Assembly: GCA_023263045.1 (NCBI GenBank)
Contig: JALQXU010000022.1
Coordinates: forward strand, 1-11,841
DNA from: Pontimonas sp.
Lineage (GTDB): Bacteria > Actinomycetota > Actinomycetes > Actinomycetales > Microbacteriaceae
Reading direction: 5' to 3'
DNA: 11,841 bases
In this document: piece after piece, positions 7,854 to 11,841 of the stretch
Layout: each line of letters opens with the position of its first letter
Numbering within the stretch: the stretch's first letter is position 1
Made by a program: the position numbers and the translations under genes
The notes under the pieces: model-generated
What the model was told of the DNA's origin: nothing
The model's database searches: none
The model's input: the letters and a program-made list of their open reading frames with translations, nothing else

Positions 7854-8602
7854 CCACAGCAATCGGCATCGACGTTGGGGGCACCGGCATCAAGGGAGGC
7901 CGAGTCGACCTCGCCACAGGAGAGTTGGTATCGGAGCGGATCAAATACCCCACCCCGGAGGGAGGTCACCCGGGCGATGTGCTCGATGCCGTGGAGCAGA
8001 TCCTTGGCGACCTGGACTCTGGTCCGGACGATCACACAGGAGTGTGCTTTCCGGCCGTCGTGACACACGGCGTCACGCGATCTGCGGCGAATGTTTCTGC
8101 GGACTGGATTGATTTTCCCGCCACGTCAACGTTTGGTGAGTCGTTGGGTCGCGATGTCCATTTTGTGAATGACGCTGACGCGGCGGGAGTCGCGGAAGCC
8201 CAGTATGGTGCGGCAGCTGGCGTGCCGGGGCTTGTCATCGTGCTGACCCTTGGCACCGGGATCGGGAGTGCGTTCTTGATGAATGGACAGCTTGTTCCCA
8301 ACACGGAACTGGGCCATATGGAGCTCGACGGAGTCGATGCGGAAAAACGCGCCTCCAACGCCGCGAGGGAGCGCGAAGGACTCGATTTCGAAACATGGGG
8401 GCGTCGTGTGAATCGGTTCCTCCGCCATGTGGAGAAGCTTTTTAGCCCCGATCTCTTCTTGATTGGAGGCGGAGTGTCGAAAGAGCACGAGGAGTTCTTC
8501 CCGTTCTTTGACGTCTCGACCGAGGTCAAGCCAGCAGCCCTTCTCAACAATGCGGGAATTGTCGGTGCCGCCTATCTGGCGGGGAACTCGTTGCTCGACT
8601 AA
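7850..8602 (+). CDS. ppgK: Polyphosphate glucokinase (ROK family)
   Basis: Phosphorylates glucose to glucose 6-phosphate with inorganic polyphosphate, and in many actinobacteria also with ATP, feeding glycolysis. 250 residues, the usual length. Visible are the N-terminal phosphate loop [12 protein letters not shown] (about 6-17), the PpgK-type stretch [19 protein letters not shown], catalytic Asp108 in NDADAAG, the second phosphate motif [23 protein letters not shown], and the terminal [14 protein letters not shown] and [13 protein letters not shown]. The PpgK-specific segments separate it from ordinary ATP glucokinases, but donor preference cannot be settled from sequence. It starts within the map stop (ATGA) with no Shine-Dalgarno sequence of its own, implying translational coupling. 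Its TAA overlaps the convergent hflX stop. Confidence 0.93.
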   Translation: MTTAIGIDVGGTGIKGGRVDLATGELVSERIKYPTPEGGHPGDVLDAVEQILGDLDSGPDDHTGVCFPAVVTHGVTRSAANVSADWIDFPATSTFGESLGRDVHFVNDADAAGVAEAQYGAAAGVPGLVIVLTLGTGIGSAFLMNGQLVPNTELGHMELDGVDAEKRASNAAREREGLDFETWGRRVNRFLRHVEKLFSPDLFLIGGGVSKEHEEFFPFFDVSTEVKPAALLNNAGIVGAAYLAGNSLLD

Positions 8603-10098
8603 CTCCCCTCCACCTCTGCAACAACGAACGGGGTAAACGTATCGAGGTGGCGCTGTTCCACCAGCGCTTCCACTCGGGTACCGCCCTCCTCGTAACTACT
8701 CGATGTCACCAGGGCCTCGTCGTGGAGAAGCGCCACGAGGTCTCCTCGCTCGAAAGGAATGAGGACGGTGAGGGGGATGGTAGGGCCAGGAAGTGTCCGA
8801 TCGATTTCCTCGAGAAGACGAGGAACGCCCTCCCCCGTGGCAGCGGAGACAAACAGGGCGCGTGGTTCGAGGCCACGAAGCATCATGGTCGTGCCAGGGC
8901 TCACCTTGTCCACCTTGTTGAACACCACGATTTCGGGGATGTCTCGTGCCCCCACGTCAGCCATTACTTCGCGGACAGTCTGAAGCTGCGCTCCGGGATC
9001 CGGATGGGTGGCATCGACGACATGGACAATCACGTCGGCACCCGCGACCTCTTCCAGAGTGGAGCGAAACGCTTCCACGAGCTCGTGCGGAAGCGCTCGG
9101 ACGAATCCAACCGTGTCCGTCAGCGTGAATGCTCGACCGCTGGGTGTTGTGGCCTTGCGCACCGTGGCGTCCAGCGTGGCGAAGAGCGCATCTTCCACGA
9201 GCACTCCTGCGCCGGTGAGCCGATTGAGCAACGATGACTTCCCTGCGTTCGTGTAGCCGGCAATGGCAACACTGGGGATTCCGGTGCGGCGACGATTCGC
9301 TCGTTTTGTCTCGCGCGACGGGCCAAAGGACTTGATCTGAGCCCGAAGCTTCGCCATGCGTGTGTTGATGCGACGCCGATCGAGCTCAATCTTTGTCTCA
9401 CCGGGTCCACGGCTTCCCATTCCTGCTCCCGCGCCACCGACTTGGCCACCGGCTTGTCGGCTCATCGACTCACCCCACCCGCGAAGGCGCGGCAGCAGGT
9501 ACTGCAGTTGGGCGAGCTCCACCTGCGCTTTACCCTCCCTGGTCTTCGCGTGCTGCGAGAAAATATCGAGGATAACGGCGGTCCGATCGATAACCTTAAC
9601 CTTCACGACGTCTTCTAAAGCTCTGCGCTGAGAGGGAGCGAGTTCGGTATCCGCGACGACGGTGTCAGCCCTCACTTCGGCCACAAGGCTTGCGAGCTCC
9701 TGGGCTTTCCCTTTGCCGAGATAGGTGGAGGGATCCGGGTGTGGAAGGCGTTGGATAACCCCTTCAAGAACTTGGGCCCCCGCCGTTTCACACAGTGCCG
9801 CTAACTCTGTGAGGGAGTTCTCCGCTTCGATTGCCGTGCCCTGCGAATACACCCCGATAAGCACCACCTTCTCCAGCCTGAGTTCTCGATACTCGACCTC
9901 TGTGACATCTTCGAGCTCTGTGGAAAGTCCACTGACTCTACGCAACCCTTGACGCTGCTCCAGGTCGAGTTCACCCGCGGTCATATCGCGCAGTGGTGAC
10001 CGAGGCAGGCCAGTATCACCACCAAAGACTCGTACCCGGGCGCTCGGTTCGCTCTCCTGAGCGAGGATGCGATCAAGGGGATCAGGGGTTTCTGGCAT
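8599..10098 (-). CDS. hflX: GTPase HflX, ribosome-splitting factor
   Basis: HflX is a translational GTPase that binds the 50S subunit and splits stalled or idle 70S ribosomes, notably under heat or antibiotic stress. 499 residues from ATG 10098. The N-terminal HflX domain contains LIGVYSQGTAIEAENSLTEL; the glycine-rich linker contains RQAGGQVGGAGAGMGSRGPG followed by a basic helix. The G domain shows G1 GYTNAGKS (281-288), G2 ATLDAT, G3 DTVG (328-331), G4 NKVD (394-397) and G5 SAATGEG. The C-terminal tail is about 60 residues. The frame is open to 10239, but the extra 47 codons would overlap the divergent gene, lack family features, and lie upstream of a TANNNT hexamer placed for the 10098 start. 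Mycobacterial HflX has similar length. It may contribute to intrinsic macrolide tolerance, as known in some relatives. Confidence 0.96.
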   Translation of the reverse strand: MPETPDPLDRILAQESEPSARVRVFGGDTGLPRSPLRDMTAGELDLEQRQGLRRVSGLSTELEDVTEVEYRELRLEKVVLIGVYSQGTAIEAENSLTELAALCETAGAQVLEGVIQRLPHPDPSTYLGKGKAQELASLVAEVRADTVVADTELAPSQRRALEDVVKVKVIDRTAVILDIFSQHAKTREGKAQVELAQLQYLLPRLRGWGESMSRQAGGQVGGAGAGMGSRGPGETKIELDRRRINTRMAKLRAQIKSFGPSRETKRANRRRTGIPSVAIAGYTNAGKSSLLNRLTGAGVLVEDALFATLDATVRKATTPSGRAFTLTDTVGFVRALPHELVEAFRSTLEEVAGADVIVHVVDATHPDPGAQLQTVREVMADVGARDIPEIVVFNKVDKVSPGTTMMLRGLEPRALFVSAATGEGVPRLLEEIDRTLPGPTIPLTVLIPFERGDLVALLHDEALVTSSSYEEGGTRVEALVEQRHLDTFTPFVVAEVEGS

Positions 10099-10105
10099 TG
10101 CTCTA

Positions 10106-10111
10106 AGGGTA
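10106..10111 (-). promoter_or_regulatory. Probable leaderless -10 element of hflX (TACCCT)
   Basis: On the minus strand TACCCT is followed by 7 bases and then ATG 10098, the same spacing as at nadE and panB. There is no Shine-Dalgarno sequence. The element helps decide the hflX start in favour of 10098 over the longer open frame. Confidence 0.55.
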
Positions 10112-10157
10112 CGCCTCAATGCTGGATGGTAGCCCGAGTGGAGTGGAGGCTGTGCGA

Positions 10158-10163
10158 TAGCCT
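10158..10163 (+). promoter_or_regulatory. Probable leaderless -10 element of the tocopherol-cyclase-like gene (TAGCCT)
   Basis: TAGCCT ends 6 bases before ATG 10170. CGGGG next to the start is too close to act as a Shine-Dalgarno sequence. It shares a 71-base intergenic region with the divergent hflX element about 47 bases away; no shared operator palindrome is evident there. Confidence 0.55.
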
Positions 10164-10169
10164 CGGGGC

Positions 10170-11156
10170 ATGCGAAGCCCCTGGGACTATGTTCGCGGCG
10201 TACGAAACCCGCATGCTTTCCACGGGGAAAGAGTGACAAGCAAGTTCTTCGAGGGCTGGTACATCAAGCTTGTCTCGGAGGACTTATGGCAGCGATGGGC
10301 GGTCATTCCGGGAATTTTCCTCGGCCTCGATGGCCACACTCGCGAATCTTTCGTCCAAGTCCTGGACGGAAGCACGGGTCGCTCGTGGTACCACCGCTTC
10401 CCCGTCGACGAGTTCACAGCGAGTAGCTCAGAATTTTCGGTTTCTGTCGGAGATAACCGGTTTTCTGCTCAGGGAGTGTCATTGAATCTGCCTGAGTTGC
10501 GCGGAGAGGTGACGTTTACCTCAGCCTTAAACCCCTGGCCGGTAACCCTAAGGGAACCAGGAATTATGGGCTGGTACGGACTAGTTCCCTTCATGGAGTG
10601 CTTCCACGGCATCGTCTCCTTTGGCCATGGCCTAGAGGGGACCCTGGAAATTGAGGGAACCAGCCAGGAATTTGCTGGCGGGCGCGGCTACATCGAGAAA
10701 GACTGGGGGAAAGCGTTCCCCGAGGGCTACGTGTGGCTTCACTCCAACCATCTTGAGGGAGCACCCGATGCATCCTTTATCGGGTCGGTCGCGATCATTC
10801 CCTGGTTGGGTGGTGCCTTCAGGGGCTTTATTGCTGGCCTCTACCACTCCGGAAAGTTGCATCGGTTTACCACGTATAACCGCACGAAAGAGCGACTTCT
10901 GGAAATCACCGACACCCATGTGCACTGGGAACTAGAAGGCCCCGATGGTGTTCTTCGCATCGATGCTGAGCGAAGCGGTGGAGGCGCGCTGCACGCGCCT
11001 CTCCGCGAGGCCATGCACCAGCGAGTGGAAGAAACTCTCACCGCCACCATCCACCTGACCCACACCACTCCGGAGGGCCGGGTGGCACTCGACACTCTCG
11101 CCCAAGTCGGGGCCATGGAGGTCTACGGAGATACCGACAAACTCGTGGGTCTTTAG
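10170..11156 (+). CDS. Tocopherol-cyclase-like family protein
   Basis: 328 residues resembling the tocopherol cyclase family (plant VTE1 and cyanobacterial homologues, Pfam Tocopherol_cycl). Visible family marks are SKFFEGWYIKLV near residues 24-35, RGYIEKDWGKAFPEGYVWLHSN (about 172-193, partial match shown), and a beta-rich, aromatic-rich remainder (WPVTLREPGIMGWYGLVPF). No signal peptide or membrane helix is seen, so it is probably cytosolic. In photosynthetic organisms the family closes the chromanol ring of vitamin E; many non-photosynthetic bacteria carry homologues of unknown role, and nothing in this window makes a tocopherol precursor. A lipid- or quinone-related function is possible but unsupported. 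It starts with a leaderless-type promoter opposite hflX and ends overlapping the stop of a small convergent gene. The family call is fairly sure; the function is unknown. Confidence 0.8.
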   Translation: MRSPWDYVRGVRNPHAFHGERVTSKFFEGWYIKLVSEDLWQRWAVIPGIFLGLDGHTRESFVQVLDGSTGRSWYHRFPVDEFTASSSEFSVSVGDNRFSAQGVSLNLPELRGEVTFTSALNPWPVTLREPGIMGWYGLVPFMECFHGIVSFGHGLEGTLEIEGTSQEFAGGRGYIEKDWGKAFPEGYVWLHSNHLEGAPDASFIGSVAIIPWLGGAFRGFIAGLYHSGKLHRFTTYNRTKERLLEITDTHVHWELEGPDGVLRIDAERSGGGALHAPLREAMHQRVEETLTATIHLTHTTPEGRVALDTLAQVGAMEVYGDTDKLVGL

Positions 11157-11365
11157 TCGCAACACCCTCCAGTGCCGAGTGTCACCGTCTCCACGTGAAC
11201 GGCGTCGGGATAAAAACCCTCCGGATAAGTCGGGCACACAGCGGTGTAGCCCCCACTCTCGCGAGCCAGAATCTGGCCTTCAAAACCGCGGGTCGTCATG
11301 TACTCCCTAGCTTCTTCCACGCTGGAGAAAGGTTTGGCACACTTCGTGTAGTTCCACTCACTCAT
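11153..11365 (-). CDS. Small cysteine-containing orphan protein (70 residues)
   Basis: I do not recognise this protein. It has 70 residues starting MSEWNYTKCAKPFSSVEEAR and includes a GFEGQILARESGGYTAVCP segment, then a proline- and tyrosine-rich part, and ends TLGTGGCCD. It has four cysteines (9, 44, 68, 69), two adjacent at the extreme C terminus, which could bind a metal or form a disulfide; that is conjecture. No signal peptide or membrane segment is seen. A perfect AGGAGG lies 5 bases before ATG 11365; a GTG one codon earlier is open but only 2 bases from AGGAGG. This strong site argues the gene is real. It follows the PotC-like permease by 46 bases on the same strand, so it may be the last gene of that operon, and its TAA overlaps the stop of the cyclase-like gene. 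Confidence 0.7.
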   Translation of the reverse strand: MSEWNYTKCAKPFSSVEEAREYMTTRGFEGQILARESGGYTAVCPTYPEGFYPDAVHVETVTLGTGGCCD

Positions 11366-11370
11366 CACAA

Positions 11371-11376
11371 CCTCCT
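11371..11376 (-). promoter_or_regulatory. Perfect Shine-Dalgarno sequence (AGGAGG) of the 70-residue gene
   Basis: AGGAGG on the minus strand is followed by 5 bases and ATG 11365, the strongest ribosome site in the window. It decides the start codon and indicates that the small protein is translated efficiently. Confidence 0.75.
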
Positions 11377-11411
11377 GGAATCAGTAACGGCTGGGACCCG
11401 GTCGATATTCC

Positions 11412-11841
11412 CTACCGTTGGTCGTCGTCGCGCGCGAGTCTTTGGGATATGTAGACCGGAATAAGCGAGAGAAGAATCACCACCGTTGCGACCACGTTGA
11501 CCACACTGGCCTGGTTGGGTCGCGCCATCTCTTTCAAGATCCAGAGCGGCAAGGTGTCGACTCCTGGAGGAGCAGTAAAGATCGTGACGTACACCTCGTC
11601 AAAGCTGAGGGCGAAGGCGAGAAGCGCCCCTGCGATGAAGGATGAACGGAATTGGGGGAAGGTCACTAACCGGAACGTCTCCCAGAGGCCCGCTCCCAAA
11701 TCCATGGATGCTTCTTGAAGGCTGGGATTCATTCTCTTCAATCGAGCAAAGACGTTGTTGAAGACCATGACAATGCAGAAGGTCGCGTGGGACACGATAA
11801 GCCCGAAATACCCGATATCAATTCCGATCGGGGACAAGAAG
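11412..11841 (-). CDS. ABC transporter permease, PotC/spermidine-putrescine type (5' end cut by window edge)
   Basis: The last 142 residues of an inner-membrane permease of an ABC importer. The frame is open through the right edge (the codon at 11840 is Phe), so the true start is outside. Visible are a hydrophobic segment with GLIVSHATFCIVMVF (about residues 13-27 of the fragment), the cytoplasmic EAA loop QEASMDLGAGLWETFRLVTFP (about 42-62, which couples to the ATPase), then membrane segments around 66-90 (AGALLAFALSFDEVYVTIF) and 112-133. The pattern and the phrase DTLPLWILKEM fit the PotC branch, which covers polyamines but also other small cations and organic solutes, so the substrate is uncertain. 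The partner PotB, PotA and PotD genes would be expected to the right. The stop is TAG at 11412. Confidence 0.88.
   Translation of the reverse strand, partial: FLSPIGIDIGYFGLIVSHATFCIVMVFNNVFARLKRMNPSLQEASMDLGAGLWETFRLVTFPQFRSSFIAGALLAFALSFDEVYVTIFTAPPGVDTLPLWILKEMARPNQASVVNVVATVVILLSLIPVYISQRLARDDDQR

Noticed and set aside
8581..8608. GGGGA and TCCCC flanking the ppgK/hflX stop overlap, as a possible terminator
   Set aside because: Only 5 pairs with an 18-base loop and no T run; too weak to report as a terminator.
10099..10239. N-terminal extension of hflX to 10239
   Set aside because: It would overlap the divergent cyclase-like gene by 70 bases and place the TACCCT promoter element within coding sequence. 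The extra 47 residues show no HflX features.
11366..11411. Possible hairpin or promoter between the permease and the 70-residue gene (AACGG and CCGTT on the minus strand)
   Set aside because: The 5-base arms are far apart, and no well-placed TANNNT was found; nothing firm beyond the Shine-Dalgarno sequence.
1..11841. tRNA, rRNA, CRISPR, insertion sequence, toxin-antitoxin or defence system
   Set aside because: Almost every base is accounted for by housekeeping genes, and the remaining gaps are at most 71 bases without repeats or cloverleaf-like structure.

Overview
The window looks like a gene-dense stretch from an actinobacterium, probably a small-genome member of the Microbacteriaceae. The evidence is an actinobacterial glnA2-glnE pair, a polyphosphate glucokinase, a methionine aminopeptidase with the N-terminal extension seen in actinobacterial MAP, a short SPOR-like protein between panB and map, and GC content in the high 50s by eye. 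The family assignment is inference; no rRNA or other marker is present. The layout is ordinary housekeeping chromosome. I see no mobile element, tRNA, rRNA, CRISPR array or integration scar, and no gene-free stretch over about 70 bases.

Left to right: glnE (minus strand, C-terminal end cut by the left edge) lies 11 bases behind glnA2 (minus), forming a nitrogen-assimilation operon. glnA2 is divergent from nadE (plus), which is followed 16 bases later by panB (plus); these make NAD and the pantothenate precursor ketopantoate. panB meets a 58-residue SPOR-like gene (minus) tail to tail. That gene is divergent from map (plus), which overlaps ppgK (plus) by ATGA. ppgK meets hflX (minus) tail to tail. 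hflX is divergent from a tocopherol-cyclase-like gene (plus), which meets a 70-residue cysteine-containing orphan (minus) tail to tail. Upstream of the orphan on the minus strand is the end of a PotC-type ABC transporter permease, cut by the right edge.

Two window-wide patterns go beyond the gene list. First, five genes (nadE, panB, map, hflX and the cyclase-like gene) lack a Shine-Dalgarno sequence and instead carry a TANNNT hexamer (TAGGCT twice, TAGACT, TACCCT, TAGCCT) ending 6 or 7 bases before the start codon, as expected for leaderless mRNAs. The two small genes and glnA2 have Shine-Dalgarno sequences instead. Second, all three convergent gene pairs share one 4-base CTAA/TTAG in which their two stop codons overlap. 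Only about 228 of 11841 bases (about 2 percent) are outside a called gene. No novel multi-gene system is visible. The least explained genes are the 70-residue cysteine protein and the cyclase-like protein.
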